Source: Lepturacanthus savala
Lineage: Eukaryota > Chordata > Actinopteri > Scombriformes > Trichiuridae
Direction of reading: 5' to 3'
Assembly: GCA_030544235.1 (NCBI GenBank)
Contig: CM060470.1
Location: 30,148,098-30,212,097 of the forward strand
DNA: 64,000 nucleotides
The notes under the pieces are model-generated. The model saw only the letters and a list, made by a program, of their open reading frames with translations. It was not told the DNA's origin and made no database searches. Below, piece by piece: positions 25,796 through 40,100 of this stretch. Made by a program: the position numbers and the translations under genes. Position 1 is the first letter of the stretch. Each line of letters opens with the position of its first letter.

Positions 25796-28256
25796 AATCA
25801 TTACAAAGGGCCATACATATGGTATATATACATATGGATCACTGAAGAACAAGTTTGTAGCAAAGCACGAGTCACAACAGCTGGGCTGTGATAGGTTTAA
25901 TTTAAGGCAGGTTTTTAAAAAAATGCGTCAGCCGTGATTGACTCACTTTTCCTTAAATTAATCAGAAACAATGATGTCACATTTGGATCCAGTTCACGTC
26001 CCGCCTTGATGACCTTTTTTTTACCAAAACACGACCACGCTGAGTACAGAAGAATCTGACTGGAGAGTTCACGAGTTTCCACAAGGAAAAACAATCCTTT
26101 TCCCTTTTTTTGTGATCAGGCTCCAGCTTCAAGAGGAACAGTCATAGTGTTCACAGTCACGTCCTATAATTTGTTGAATTTGATTAGTTGAATCTCCTGT
26201 CATAAGACAGCCTCAAATGTTAAGCACATAATTCAATTGTGTCTGTAAAAACATAACTTGAACAGCTGGTTAATTTTCCACAGTGTATTAAACTCGGAGC
26301 TTTTAAATGTTTTTTTTTTTTTTGTTTTTCCAAATGTGTCCTCGACACTGCCAACAAGTTGAGTGGTTCCAATCCACTGCGATAAATAAAAGCTTTCCAA
26401 GCATGATTTTCTTGCTTAAATGATCATCACATGCAAGGAACTACATTTTTATTTTGGCTTTTTCATCAGATTACAGTCTAGTCTGACTATATCTAAAAAA
26501 CTGCTTAATCTAATGTGTTTTGGAAAGAGCCTGTTGAATGTATAATCGTTACAGGACTGACACCAACAACCTAACAAGATACTTGTGGAAAATGACTTGC
26601 TGCCTCCCTCTGAGTCGACAACCACACAGAGCGGCGGCCTGAGGCCAAGTTGTCCTCCCACACCCTACACACAGGCCAATGCACTGTTAAACCGTTCACC
26701 GTGAGGACAGAGGAGATTCTCTCTGAAAAAAAACACATGGCCCCCGCTCCGAGGTGAAGGTCACCGTAAAATCAAACCAGACGCAAGTTATATAACCTCA
26801 GAATGACATCTTCACTTCTCCATTTTCAGCAGCGGCGCGCGGCTGTCAACTTCAAGACATCCTGTTTATTTTGGGCTTTAGTGGACATATTCAATCCATT
26901 TTCAGTTTTTTCATTTTCAGTCTTTTTTCCTCAAAAAACATTTCACATGAAACACAGGCGAAGCTGCAGCCCAGCAGATGATGAAGCATTTCCCTGACAC
27001 AACAAAAAAAGCATCTCCTTATTCAAAAACAACAGGATGTGCTGTTTTTCCTTTTAAAAGAGATAATTTGATTATTTACTGGGAGCTTTTTACAAACAGA
27101 CAATGCACAAGGGTTGATTTTTCCATGCAGACGATCCACGAGACAGAGAAAGAGGGTCTGTGGGGAATCGGTTCACAGGGCATCCGCTCTGGAACCTTGC
27201 GATGCAGCGGGACCTCTCTCTACATTAAGAGCCACTGAAGTTGCACAAAGGAGCAGTTCCAAATTAGGAGCACAAAGAGGCCTCTGTGAGAGCTTCAGAG
27301 CAAATTAATGAGCTTTGATACATATTCTCACACAGCACAGCAGTGCCCCACCCCCACCCCCCTCCCCCGGGCCTCAGCTTGCACCACAACACAAGCCACC
27401 AAAAAAAGAAAAAATTGTTACCCCCAAAAAAAGTTGTAACATGTGCTATGTTACTGGCAACGCAGCAGAGGGTGAGAACAGCATGGTGAAAGATAAATGT
27501 TTCTATCTGATCTAGGTCAAAGTTTATCTTTATAGATCTGTGGTTTATTATCATCAGTCAAGAAGTTACTAATGACGCCCCCCCCCCCCCACCCCCACCC
27601 CCTGCACAGCTGGCCAACACTTGCAACCTGGGACAGTCTCGGCTTGGCCCATCAGAAAGTAATTACAAAGCTCAGCCATGACACGCAGCATGCAGGCTTC
27701 ATCTATGGAGCATCTGACTAATACACTAGGTTGCCTATTTGTGTGTTTTTTCATTTCCTACTCTTTAGTCATGATGGATCAGCATCAAATCCACTTAGTA
27801 ATCAACACAACAATCAGCAAACAATGCAGCAGTATCATCAACAGTCCTCAATCAATCAATCACTGATAGAAAAACAAAATGATGAATCAAAACAGCTTGA
27901 TCCTGACACTTCACGCAGTAAAAGAGACAGTAGTCTGGGCCACAGGAGAGAAGAGCGCGTTGATCTGGATTTAACACCTTCACAAGAGTTGACTGCAGGA
28001 ATCCTGACAGACATAATCTCTCTAATCGCTTTCCTCAGGTCGCTTCAAGCAGCCGTTTTTTTTCAGGTAAACGGGCCTCCTCCTGCAAAACCTCAAAGTT
28101 CTGTGTGTGAGTGTGGAAAAAGAAAAAAGCAGCGCGCAAACTTTCTGTGACAATGAGGAGAGAAGAAGGGGAAACAACAACCGAAAGGCAGCGGTTTATA
28201 TAATAGATCCGTGTTGTGCAGCTACAGCCGGAGCGTTTAGTTGCAATGGAACTTAC
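25796..28256. other. Non-coding stretch, putative start of gpm6b intron 1
   Basis: Lies immediately downstream, on the minus strand, of the putative gpm6b donor. It holds C-rich runs (27340-27370, 27578-27602) and poly-T (26300). No PLP/M6-type second exon was found here. Confidence 0.4.
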
Positions 28257-28260
28257 CCAT
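28257..28260 (-). CDS. gpm6b: Putative first coding exon of a PLP/M6 proteolipid gene (gpm6b candidate), 4 coding bases
   Basis: On the minus strand the leader ends AGAAAATATGG and runs straight into GTAAGT, a perfect splice donor, so this exon would code only ATG-G. PLP1 and some GPM6B transcripts start this way, with Met and the first base of Gly in exon 1 and Gly completed in exon 2 (family knowledge). The start has a purine at -3 and G at +4. In human, GPM6B lies beside GLRA2 and is transcribed away from it, the same divergent layout as here. The product would be a four-pass neuronal membrane glycoprotein. The next exons must lie leftwards and were not found in 28 kb; long first introns are usual in this family. 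The identity is inference; any gene with a minimal first coding exon would look alike. Confidence 0.4.
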
Positions 28261-28500
28261 ATTTTCTATTTTTTTTTCTTGGAAATCGTTTTCCCCCTCA
28301 ACGAGTCCGAAGTTGAGCCGATCGGCAGATGAAAAGTTGAGCCTCCGGCAGCGACGCTGATGTTGAGTCCTGGGATGCACGCGCACACACACACACACAA
28401 ACACACACTGGTCGCCTGGCTGCTGCGCTCTCTGCGCTGCGGAGACAGCCCGGCTGACGTCACACAGAGGGGATTACAGAGGGGGGGGGTAGTTTCACAG
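28261..28500 (-). promoter_or_regulatory. CpG-rich 5' leader and promoter with a full CRE
   Basis: CpGs are frequent between 28310 and 28460 in otherwise CpG-poor DNA. A palindromic CRE, TGACGTCA, lies at 28455-28462, about 195 bp upstream of the putative ATG on the minus strand. A short (AC)n tract at 28384-28408 falls in the leader. The start site itself cannot be placed. The leader has no ATG upstream of the predicted start as far as 28380. Confidence 0.45.
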
Positions 28501-28667
28501 AGGATCAGTGGTGGACAGTAACTCAGTACATTTACTAGAGTACTATATTATATACCTCAACATGAAATACTACAACATATAGTCTCAGGATACTTATGGG
28601 ACTCCACAGGTTGTATGCACTAGTGATTTTCCATATTTGAATATTGCTAAATCTATTTTAGCATATT

Positions 28668-28670
<3 letters not shown>

Positions 28671-28760
<90 letters not shown>
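28671..28760. repeat. (TA)n microsatellite
   Basis: 90 bp of uninterrupted TA within the dispersed repeat. Confidence 0.97.
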
Positions 28761-28763
<3 letters not shown>

Positions 28764-28926
28764 GGTTACGTACAGTTTGAGGTACTTTTCTGCACTTATT
28801 TGACAGCTTTAGTTACTTTTCAGATGAAGAGTTTAATGCTATTGTTGTTTTATGCTATATTATTTCAAATGAATGTACATTAATATCTATACTATTATTC
28901 TATTACATTGTCAGTCTTTTCTCTTT

Positions 28927-30328
28927 TAAAGGTCCCACATCATACACATTTTTGGGTTTTATTTGATTATTGTTCGTTTTATTCTGTCTCATAAACATAC
29001 ATGAGCCTCTCTTCTGATTGGCTGATTTTTTTTTTTTTTTTGGAAGACTGTAAAAAGTGGGTGTGACAGAGAGGCCATTTATTTGACATGCAATATGTCA
29101 TATTATGTGAATGCACTTTATTTTTTATATGTTTTTGCATTTCTCTTTTAAAGGTCCATATTGTGCAGTTTTTCTATCAAATAAATGATCTCTAATACTA
29201 TATTCTATATATTTTCACTAATTTCTCATTTAAAGGTCCCACATCGTGTATTTTGGGGGTTTTATTTGAAGTTTTGATACCCCTAACATGATATATTGAA
29301 ACTCTATAAATTCAACTAAATGTAAATTTAAAAGTACAGGATTGACTCCTGCAGAACCCTGTAACCATAAGCGAGTAAAAAAAAATGAATGAATGTAGTT
29401 TTACAATTCCTCATTCCCTGGAGATCCACAAAGCAGGTTTTTGTTTTGTTTTTTTGTCTGTTCTATTCATTAGCCTCTCTTCTGATTGGCTGATTATCAT
29501 ACATACTATGTGAGATTAAATTAATATATTTGAATACTCTATTATCTGTATACTATTACATTTTCACCCTTTTCTCATATAAAGGTCCCATATCATGCAT
29601 TTGGTTTTATTTGACGTTTTGATATATTGATATATAACATGATATAGCTATTTAAAGTATATAAGTTCAGTTTTACAGTAAGCGTTTTGCTGGAGCTCCA
29701 CAAAGCAACAACCTTCTTTTCTTTTCTTTTTTCCCCCTTTTTTTGGTTTGTCTCATAAATATTCATGAGCCTCTCTTCCGATTGTCTGTTTTTTACTTCG
29801 TCGACAGAAAAGTTTGAGTGACAGTAGGGGCATTTATTAGACATATTGCATATAATATTTTATATTAAATGAATGTACTTAAATACTCTATAGACTTTAT
29901 TAGTATTCCAATCCATTTTTACTATTTCCTCTTTTAAAGGTCCAATGTCATGCACTTGATATGCCTAACATGATATCTAAAGAATATACTTTCAGTGTTA
30001 CTTGTCTCTCTCAAGAGATTTGATGGAGCTCCACAAAGTACAGGTCGTTCTTTTTTTCTCTTTAGTCTGTCTAATAAATAATCATGAGTCTCTTTTCTGA
30101 TTGGCTGATTTTCACTTGGACGACTGAAAAAAGCTGGTGTCACACTGGCGGTCATACTGGGAACCTCTATAGACTGAGAGAGCCACTGCATGACATCACA
30201 CAATCAGGAAAGTACAAATGAGCCATGAAGCTACAATGTTTCTGAATCAAGGCTGTGTGCATTTCTCTGTTTTTGGAAAAAACAAAAAACATGAAAGTGG
30301 CTTTTTACATGATATGGGACCTTTACAT
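28927..30328 (+). repeat. Tandem array of MITE 5' segments (family H)
   Basis: AAAGGTCC(CA)-type starts occur at about 28927, 29149, 29232, 29580 and 29936, giving spacings of 222, 83, 348 and 356 bp. Full units repeat the order AAAGGTCCCATATCATGCA, GTTTTATTTGAAGTTTTGAT, GGAGCTCCACAAAGCA, CATGAGCCTCTCTTCTGATT and GGCTGAT. Only the last unit ends in the inverted terminus CATGATATGGGACCTTTA (about 30308-30326). Units differ by many substitutions and by internal deletions, so the array is old. Confidence 0.75.
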
Positions 30329-30535
30329 TTGCTCTGCGCTTTGTTTAAAAAGTGCCACATATGATGATGCAGCTTTATTACAAAAGCAAATAGAATAATA
30401 TACTATAATAGTACAGAAGTCTGCATAATAAAGCACTTTTACCTTTGATATTTTAAGTAAATTTACTGAAAATACTTAAGGACTTTTACTTGTTATTTGC
30501 TACATAAATGCAGAGTAGCAGAGGTTAACGCCTAT

Positions 30536-32049
30536 TATTCTGGATTTGTATGTTAATTCAAAGAATATATTTAAACTTATAAACACAGAAAAAAGAAATA
30601 GTACTGTCAAAGTGTTCAGTGAACTCTTTAATACAAAAGCTCTAAGAGGCCATACAGTCATACAAATTATTCACTCTTTCAAACGTCCCCTTGAATGAAA
30701 ATTTCATTTAAATCCTTCAGATGACAACCCTGGTCATGTTCACTTATTTAACTATATTATAATTAAAATGCAAAAAAAGTTTCTTTGTATAATTTTATAT
30801 CAAAATCATATAAAATTCAATCATATTTTATTCTAGTTAAAGAACTAAAACTTGACAATCATAATCTTGCCCAGAGCATGTCAGCACTATTAGGATATTG
30901 TTTGAATGTTTTCGCAATAGAGAGCTGGAGCCCGTTCTCACCTCCTAAGCCTTCACCAGGATATTTCTCTCATCACCCAACTCATCATGAGCCACTATCT
31001 TGACACATTCCTGAAATCCTGTTCACAGACCCCTCCTGTGGTATCATAAACTAGATATACCTGATTTCCTGCAAACATTCTGAAGATGATGGAAAAATGA
31101 AAGTAATAATCCCATGCAACTCTTCTCTTTACTGTCTGGTGTTTATCTAAGGTCAAACTTTTCCAGGTCAGCTGTGTTCTGCTTTGTCAAATGCTGATGA
31201 GGTGTCATCACGGGGCAGAGGTCACTGGAGCAGTAGTCAGAAATACATCTGCTGCCGATAAGTAAAAAAAAAAAAAAAAAGGATGCATTTTTGTACCATT
31301 GGTTTTATTGTTTTTAATTAAACTTTGTGTAATCACAGCAAAATTCACAGCAGAGATTTACTCTGGCTGCAGTAAATATCCAACAATTGTTTTGTGCACA
31401 GTCATGCACTTGCATGCATTCATAAGGTTTTTGAAGATACATCTCATGTTTGACACTACTTCTGTGGTCTGGGATGGATTGTAGTCGTTCACAAAGATAG
31501 GGGCCTTCAATGAAAACAATGCCAATCTCCATCCATCCAGTCTGCCGGTATCCGGTATCCAAGGAGTTCTGAGCACCCCCTAATCTAAGCAAGTCTTTTC
31601 ATTGGTGGCCAAGTGGGCAACTCTCAATGAGTTGTTTCATGGTCAAACAGGGCATCAGCCCAGCACAGCGAAGCACAAAAGCTGCCGAAAAGCAAATATT
31701 TAATTGGACAACTCTGGAATTACAATGAGAATGTCATCTTCAACAATTTTTTGTCACCTTAGCAAAAGTTTTTTAACATTTTTAACTTAAGGACTCATGC
31801 GTAATTTTGCAAATGTGCATTGCAAACATCTAAATCTGTTTGCATTTAGAAAAGGAGATACTTATAGGAGCCTCAACATAAAAAAATCAACAATTTTTAG
31901 ATTATTTTCATATATCTATTCATCTAACACAGCACAAAGTAGATGTCCCTACCAAATAAAATGCATTAGACCATTATTAGAAACCTGTATCTCTATAAAC
32001 TGGAAGTTCCATGAATTGTCCGGCTGTGCTTTGGGACTTTCTTTCTTTA

Positions 32050-32051
<2 letters not shown>
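30536..32051. other. Non-coding stretch, nothing recognised
   Basis: A poly-A run lies at 31264-31280. Short open frames only. Confidence 0.5.
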
Positions 32052-32132
<81 letters not shown>

Positions 32133-32148
32133 TGTGTGTGTGTGTGTG
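32052..32148. repeat. (GT)n microsatellite
   Basis: About 97 bp of GT with one TCTG interruption. It creates spurious His-Thr and Cys-Val open frames on both strands. Confidence 0.97.
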
Positions 32149-32987
32149 AATAGAGGATCTGCATGGGAACATTCCAGCACTGCGATGGCTGTTACAGCAG
32201 GCACAGCAGCTGGCAGACAGCAGGCATGCAACTGTTAATAGGGTGGACCCTGGTAAAAACAAAACACATCAGACAAAGCCTTTTTATTTTTTATTTTTAT
32301 TTATGACAATATACATATGGTCATGTCACTTACAGTATATGAAGCCATGCACCCAGACGTGAGGTCTTACTATATTATCTAATATCTATAAAATCTTAAG
32401 TCTTGGGATGGTCATTATTATGCTATTGAATGTCTTTTTATGATGTATAGACCATGTATAGACTGTGGTAATTATTTGGTGATAACAGTTAAAGATTTAT
32501 TGCATTGTTTTGTTTTGTTTTTATTTTGTTTTATGATGGCAATGACGTATATGAATAAATAAGTGAAATCAAACCAGCATTACATCCACATATTTAAAAA
32601 ACAATCTAGGTTTTGCCATCCAGCACTAAATGAGTTCTGGACAATCTGCTTATCGAGCATCTGATTGGTGAAGTTGACATCTCAAATGCTCCATATGGGC
32701 AGTAAGTGTCATAAGTGTCAGTTACAGTGACTTTCTTTCTTACTAAAGAGGCTAATTTGATCGGCTCTCATTTATGTCTTGGTTTTAAGATTAAACAAAG
32801 TTAAACAGTGGTGATGGCAGGCAGCAGAGGGGCTAACAGAGGTAATACCACAGCCTCTAATGACAAATAAAGAGAAGCTTCACCAAACACAACATCCGCC
32901 ATGGTTACAAACCACTGAGAAAATGGCAGATCGGATTGGGCTCAAAATAAGAAGCAGAAAGCTGCAATTAATTCGGTGTTTCTCTTT
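32149..32987. other. Non-coding stretch, nothing recognised
   Basis: T-rich tract at 32280-32302. No gene features. Confidence 0.5.
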
Positions 32988-33226
32988 TTAAAGGTTCAAT
33001 ATTGTAAAAAAAAATTAAATTGGGTCTATGTGTTATATAAATACTCTCCCATTTTAAAAATGCTCAAAATCCAAAGAGAAATGCACACTAAAACATACAA
33101 ATATACAGTCACCATCTCCCCACTCACTGGCCATTCAATGCAAAAATATATTGAGATGACTTTTGTTTTTTAAAAGCACAAATTTATCTTGTTAGGGAAC
33201 AATGTGCACAATATGGGACCCCTTAA
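32988..33226 (+). mobile_element. Short MITE related to family H
   Basis: The left end TTTAAAGGTTCAATATTGTA and the right end GCACAATATGGGACCCCTTA form an imperfect inverted repeat about 239 bp apart. The ends resemble the AAAGGTCCCATATCATG terminus of the array at 28927. Confidence 0.6.
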
Positions 33227-33427
33227 CTTTATTTCATTATGTTTTTCCTACAAATACCTTACTTAAAGTTAACAGATTTTAAGAGAAGAAACATCAAACA
33301 TGTAATTACCTCAAACATTTATGGAAACCAGGTGAACTCCCTCCAGCTAAAACACTTGTAAAACATTTTAAAACCTTATTCTTATTTAGAACTTGGATAG
33401 TCTACCCAATAGCAATGCAGCTATAAC

Positions 33428-34329
<902 letters not shown>

Positions 34330-34680
34330 ATTTTGTGGTCTTGGTCTCGACAGCCTTTGGTCTTGGTCTTATCTTGGGCCTCTGAGTCTCACTATGTCTT
34401 GGACTGGCAGATTGGTCTCAGAAGGATTTGCCTGGCACATTTTTCCCTTGAATATCATTATTGGTGGTGGTATCATGGACATCTATAGTGGAGAATGGAG
34501 AGATAAGGTTAGTTCATCTTACCCTGTTTCAGTTTCACTCATAGAGGGGGGAGGTTCCGCTATCCACTGAAATCCATATAACCAGAGTCTTGGTCTTGGT
34601 CTCTGTCTTGAGCACAACTGGTCTTGGTCTTGGTAGTGTCTTGGTCTCGGTTTTAGGTGGTCTTGACTACAAGTCTAATC
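34330..34680 (+). repeat. GGTCTTGGTCT-rich dispersed repeat
   Basis: TGGTCTTGGTCT hexamer-like units cluster at both ends (34335-34410 and 34590-34670), separated by about 180 bp of unique-looking sequence. It resembles a fish repeat with TCTTGG motifs, from memory. Confidence 0.5.
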
Positions 34681-37063
34681 AAAACAGACCAACACAGCAG
34701 TGACTGAATGACTCAAGGGGAGTCAAGGGGAGTGGTGAACTTGTAAACAGCATTGACCTTGTGTAAATGATGGGTCTCCAAGGCCTCAGGCAGAGGGGGT
34801 GGTCATGCACAGCTCGAGGCTGCAGGTAGCTACATCCTGGTTGGATATCACATCAAACTATGTAAAAGGAGGGAGTTTAAAAAAAAAGAAACTCTGTAGG
34901 ACCCCCTGTGGATAGATATGCTAAATGCAGAGCACAAAATGAAGTGAGAAAACACATTCCAGCTGCGGCGTGTCAGCACTACAAATCGTGTCGCGTCTGC
35001 TGCCCTTGATTTCTGGTGGTGTTAAGAGTGAAAAGAGCTGGGAGTGGTCAAAATTTGTAGGACTCATCAGACTCCGGGAATGGAAAAACAAAGAGCAGAC
35101 TATGCACGCCCTTGTGACTCTTCCTCCAGAGATAATTGGGTCACTGCAACTCAACTCAAACACAGCATATAGCCTGCAGGATGCATTCATGGAGAAACCA
35201 TCAGCCAGCCACGTGTTGAGCATTCAGAGGCAGCAATCACACCTTCACAAACATGAAACACAAAGGTGGAGAAAAAAAGATGCGAAATGGAGACTTCATT
35301 ATTCTTGATTGGATGTTCATTCAAGCAAACATTGCTCCAACTATTGGTGAATTCTTCCACCGCTCCCCAGCATGTGTTGGCTGGCAGCAAAAAGCCACAA
35401 GCACAGAGCACGTCACAGTAAATACCTCTCCAGCAGATTAAGGAAATGTCTCAGGCTACATTTTACATGATTAATAGTTTTGCTGATTGAGTGTTTTTTC
35501 CTTTGAAGGACGTGTAGGAATTCACTTTAAAACTGCATTGTAGTTGGTAACCTTTAGAAATAGATAAATTCCAACAGTGCGCTATACTATGCTGCCATCT
35601 AGTGGATGATTTTATGGTTGCTCTGTGATGCAAAACATTGGATAAAACATATAGCTGAAGAAATTATTAATATCAAATGTATTACAGCATTTGAACAAGG
35701 AACAAAGACTTAGAAGGTTTACTTTAAAATTGTCAAATAATGTCAATTTACAAGTTAAAGTTGATACAAAAAACAGATCTGCTAACCTTTATTAATTAGT
35801 TACAAACCCTGATGATGCATGATGGTCTGGGGCCATTTGTGTGAGGGATTGCTCGGGGAAAGGACCCATTTTCAGGCATCAGTTCAGAGACAAAGTGCAG
35901 AGCAGTATCCAAAAACAGAATCCACAGGTCAAGGTAAAAAAAAACACAGAGCAAGGTTGAGGAATCCTTCAAGGCCCACAACACAGGGCTGCACTTCTAG
36001 CCCAGTGTAACTTCTGGCACAACCACACACAGACTGAGAGGCACACAGGCTTAAATACCTACAATCTAATCAACTCAACAGAGATTAGGTGTGTCTATTA
36101 ACACTGTCAGGAAGCCAAACAAAGGAGTGAGAGGGGTCAAAAGATCCAAACAAAAAATACAGCACACATATGGATAAACAGAAAAAAAGGGCCAGATGTT
36201 GAAAACAAAAGCACATGACACTAGAGAAGGTATAATATAACAGAAAACCCTAACAATTTGGCTGGATCCACATTTGGCAAATTGCAACCTGCAAGTGCAA
36301 CATATTTATGGGAACTTTTGCAGCTGTGTTTGGAATAAACTTAATTATTATACAAATAGTGTTATATCTGCAAAAGTTGGTGTTTTTTAATGTTTGTATT
36401 TGTTTTTCTTCTCAATGCTTTAATGTCAGATTACACTGACACAATAGACTTTGCAAATTTCAATAAAAACTAAAAAAAGCCAAGTATTGGTGCAATATTC
36501 CTTTTTTTAAAGCTCTTGTGCTCTCCGATGTGATTATGTGTTTTGTAATTTATTCAGGATTCATCATAATGCATTCAGCAGAGAAAAACATTTATAACAG
36601 TCTGTAGAAAGAACAGAATATGTCTTTAATATTTAATTTTTAAACAAATCCAAATATCACATTTCCCTTAGATTTTAAAATGAATCTTCTATGTTCAGCA
36701 GGGCTCTAGTTGGTCTTGATATACAGTAAGTTGACAGGTGCATATACAAATGTCACACAAAGCCTATAGCTGATTGTCCGTTTGTCAGACGATAAGTTGA
36801 CGTTTTCAATTAACAAGTGGCATTAAAATGGTTTTTCTTTCTATCACAAAATGTTGAAAATACATTTCTCCGGAGGACTCCTGCTATGGCACTTGGCAGA
36901 TTAAGAAGGACTTTACCTGAGGGAAATTATCAACTCATTGGATGACAGGCGACTTATGTTATTTGAATAGTATCACCTCCAAGCAGCTGCACTCCTGTTG
37001 ACTCTCCTGAGTCTAAAATGAAAGCATGCAGTCATTTGTGCATGTATGCATGCATGTTTGTGT

Positions 37064-37100
<37 letters not shown>

Positions 37101-40100
37101 CTACATCTACATCCTTTTTGAACTCTTAAGATTAGCATTTTTTAAAATAAGATTCCACCAAACAAGGAGCTGATTGCTGGATTGTGAAAAGCTTACCAGT
37201 GTTTATTTCAACATGCTTCAAAGTTGTGTCATTTATGCATATAGAATATACAAAAATGTACAGTTGTGTGTTTGTATGTAAGACAGATTAGGTGCTGTGT
37301 AAGAGTTGTATTGTCAGAAGGAGAAACAAACAAAAGATGTGAAATATAAAAATTACAGAGAATGTACGAGGATAATTCACAGTCCTCTGACAAGTTCCCT
37401 GTTGCTAATGTGGGTCAAAAGCAGAGGAAGCCACAGTTTTGCCACAAATCAGATATTACTGCAAAAATCGGACACAATCAACTTTTACACCGCATACCAA
37501 AAGAAAATAAATTCAGAAAGCATATGGAATGATCCTTGTTAAGAGATTATATATAGAAGAAAAGAAAGACAAACAAGGATATGAGAAAAAGACACTTTTC
37601 ACCAAGTAATTGGATATTTTTTCAGAATAAAGGGAGCAAGCATTATACTCCAAGGATGTAACTTTTCTAGTGATTATTTACAAAGGAGCAAAATGGCAGT
37701 AAAATCTGAATAATACATCACTTGAGAGTTTTTCACACCATTACCAGAAAGGTCACAGCACAGACAAAAAGCAGACTGAATCCTATACAGAATAGGAATC
37801 AATGAAGAAAAGTGGTATGTTTGATAGTATTTCAATGATGTGTTAGCCAAAATTTCTAGTTGGATTTTAACGAAAGCCCACCTGCTGTTAGACCAATTGA
37901 AATGTTTAATTATCCTTTCTTTCTGCTGTAATGTTTTTAAAATTATTACTGACGGTTTATTCTTGTTCTAACTGCACAGGGTTGTGTATATGTAGTGAAT
38001 CACATCAATATATTGAATAGGTGTGTGTATGGATAACCCTAAATATTGTTTTTTTTCTGTAAACATCTCTGAACTGTCACCACTCCCAAAGACAATTATA
38101 TCAAAATGAATAGCCGCATCATCTTATTATATTGAAGCGATGCATCATATTGTCCATTTTCAGGCTGATTACTCTCTGAAAGCCTTGAACATAATTTCCC
38201 CGCCGTGTCTTTCACAAACATAATGTCAATACTAATTAGTGATAAATCATCTATCTTCTCATATTTCATTCATTTGCAGGTTGGGTGACCTCCAAATGAA
38301 GATGTGGTTTTTGTGCCTCACTCCGACAAATGAGGACGGGATTCTCGGAGAAACCATTAGTGTTGTAAGTCTCACGTTAATACCCTGCAGCCTAGTGGCT
38401 GCCAAAGTTGTTATTATTTGTCAAACGGATCAATTTTGTGAATAAGTAATCGTTTTACCTGATCTCCCCTGGTGCTCTGGCAGTTCTTTGAAAGAGAAAT
38501 TGATGCGATTGCTACCTTGTACATTAGAAAGCACCTCACTCCTTCATCTGCATGCACACATCAAATCAATTTGCCAGTTCATGCCTTAACATGATCTGCA
38601 TCCTCTGCAATTCTGCTGTAATCATGAACACAAATGGCAGCGTTCTTGCCTGCAGTCCCTCTGTATCAGGGGAAATTGGACTTTTAATATTGTGAAGATA
38701 CAGTAGTAGATTGTCTTCTGACCCAATTTTCCTCCCTTTACAAATGACAGTTTAGGAGAGGGATTTTCAAACAACTGGAACTTTTCCATTTCTCTTGCAA
38801 ACAGAAAATGTCTTTCGTCTCTGTATCATTAACCTTCTTCTTGTGTTGCTATTACCATCCCTTATGTAAATGGATTGGTTTGGACCCATGTCTAAATCAG
38901 CTGTAAAATTCACTTAAAACAATTATTTATCAACCAATTTGTTTCTCATCTTTTGGCTTGTTATGGGTTTTAATATTTTTTGGTGTGGGTCTCTGAGCCT
39001 TTTTTTGTAAATTTAATGCTTAATACCAATTAAAGAAAAAAAAAGGTAAAATGAACCTCAAGAGAATTGTTTTTATGCAGGTAAGCTGGAAAACAAGAAA
39101 AAAATGAAAATCCCTTAAAGCTCAACTGATTGGGAGAAGAGCTGGTTGTTGTTGGGTTGGCTGATTTTATTATTTATTATTGTAATTATTGCTTCATAGT
39201 CTTATTATATATTATGGGCAAAAACCGACCCTAACAACACAAAGGTCATAATTTCACCCAGAGCATTTTATAATTTAGTGAAAATGTTTTTGTTGAAATA
39301 AATGGTCCCCAGAGAAAAGAGAAACAAAAGAAAAAAAAAAAAAAACCTTAATGCAATAAACAAACTTACATAGTTATTTTATGCATTTAAAATTGAGAAC
39401 GGGGTCAATGTTGACTCTAACTGTTGAAAATACAAAGAAAGAGAAAGAGAGAGACAAACGTGACTGACAAAGTCTGCTTGGGTAGTGCCTCATTTTGGTC
39501 CTCTAGAGGCCCTGCATCGTTAGAGAAACAGACCCATCAGCCTGTTCATCACTGACCTCACTCACATCGATCCACACTCACAATGAGAAATGTACACTAG
39601 TGGGGGACTGGGGACACGTTTTAACCCGTTCCACCTTTTGCAACCTGATGTTTGCTTCCATTTTTTTCCCCCTCACAGACAACTACCTGATAGTGGACAG
39701 TGATCATCTGCAACCGTCTGCTTTGACCATAAATTCAACATGCTTATAGATGAAGATGTATTCTCAGAGCTTCATGGGAGGAAAATTGTTTTTTGTTTGT
39801 TTGTTTTTGTTTTTTCTGTAGGTCAGCGCTCTTATACTATCTGTGCAGCTCTTTCAGGACCCATGAATGCCACAAAGGGGAGACACTAAGATATGCACAC
39901 TATATCTAATGTATGTTCCTTGTACACCATTAATTAAACAGTTTTCCAATGGACATGCTATAGTATCTTCAAACAAAGTGAACAAAAGCAAACATATTAC
40001 GCTTGCATTTTTTTAAACATGCCTGACCTTTCTACGTCTTCTCGTTCATCTGCTTAAGACTATTGACTGATGGAAAATTAAACTGTGCCTGATTGGTTCT

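Larger units (their letters stand above)
28507..30535 (+). repeat. Dispersed fish repeat split by an inserted tandem array
   Basis: The left part starts CAGTGGTGGACAGTAACTCA then TACATTTACTAGAGTACT. After an (AT)n tract it continues GTTTGAGGTACTTTTCTGCA and TTTGACAGCTTTAGTTACTT (to about 28920). The right part, from about 30410, has AGCACTTTTACCTTTGATAT and AAGGACTTTTACTTGT. Together they match, from memory, one abundant fish repeat. The block at 28927-30328 interrupts it. Confidence 0.6.

Noticed and set aside
28384..28408. (AC)n in the gpm6b leader as a separate functional element
   Set aside because: Short simple repeat; no specific role can be read from sequence.
28927..30328. CRISPR-like spaced repeats
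   Set aside because: Period of about 350 bp, irregular units and vertebrate context; it is a MITE-derived tandem array.
31949..32262. Overlapping His-Thr and Cys-Val open frames on both strands
   Set aside because: Translations of a (GT)n microsatellite; same for 5443-5684, 49279-49867 and 47000-47200.
38831..39248. Possible TTAA-type element with TTGTGTTG ends
   Set aside because: Ends match only weakly and flanks do not both read TTAA; mentioned only within the intergenic entry.
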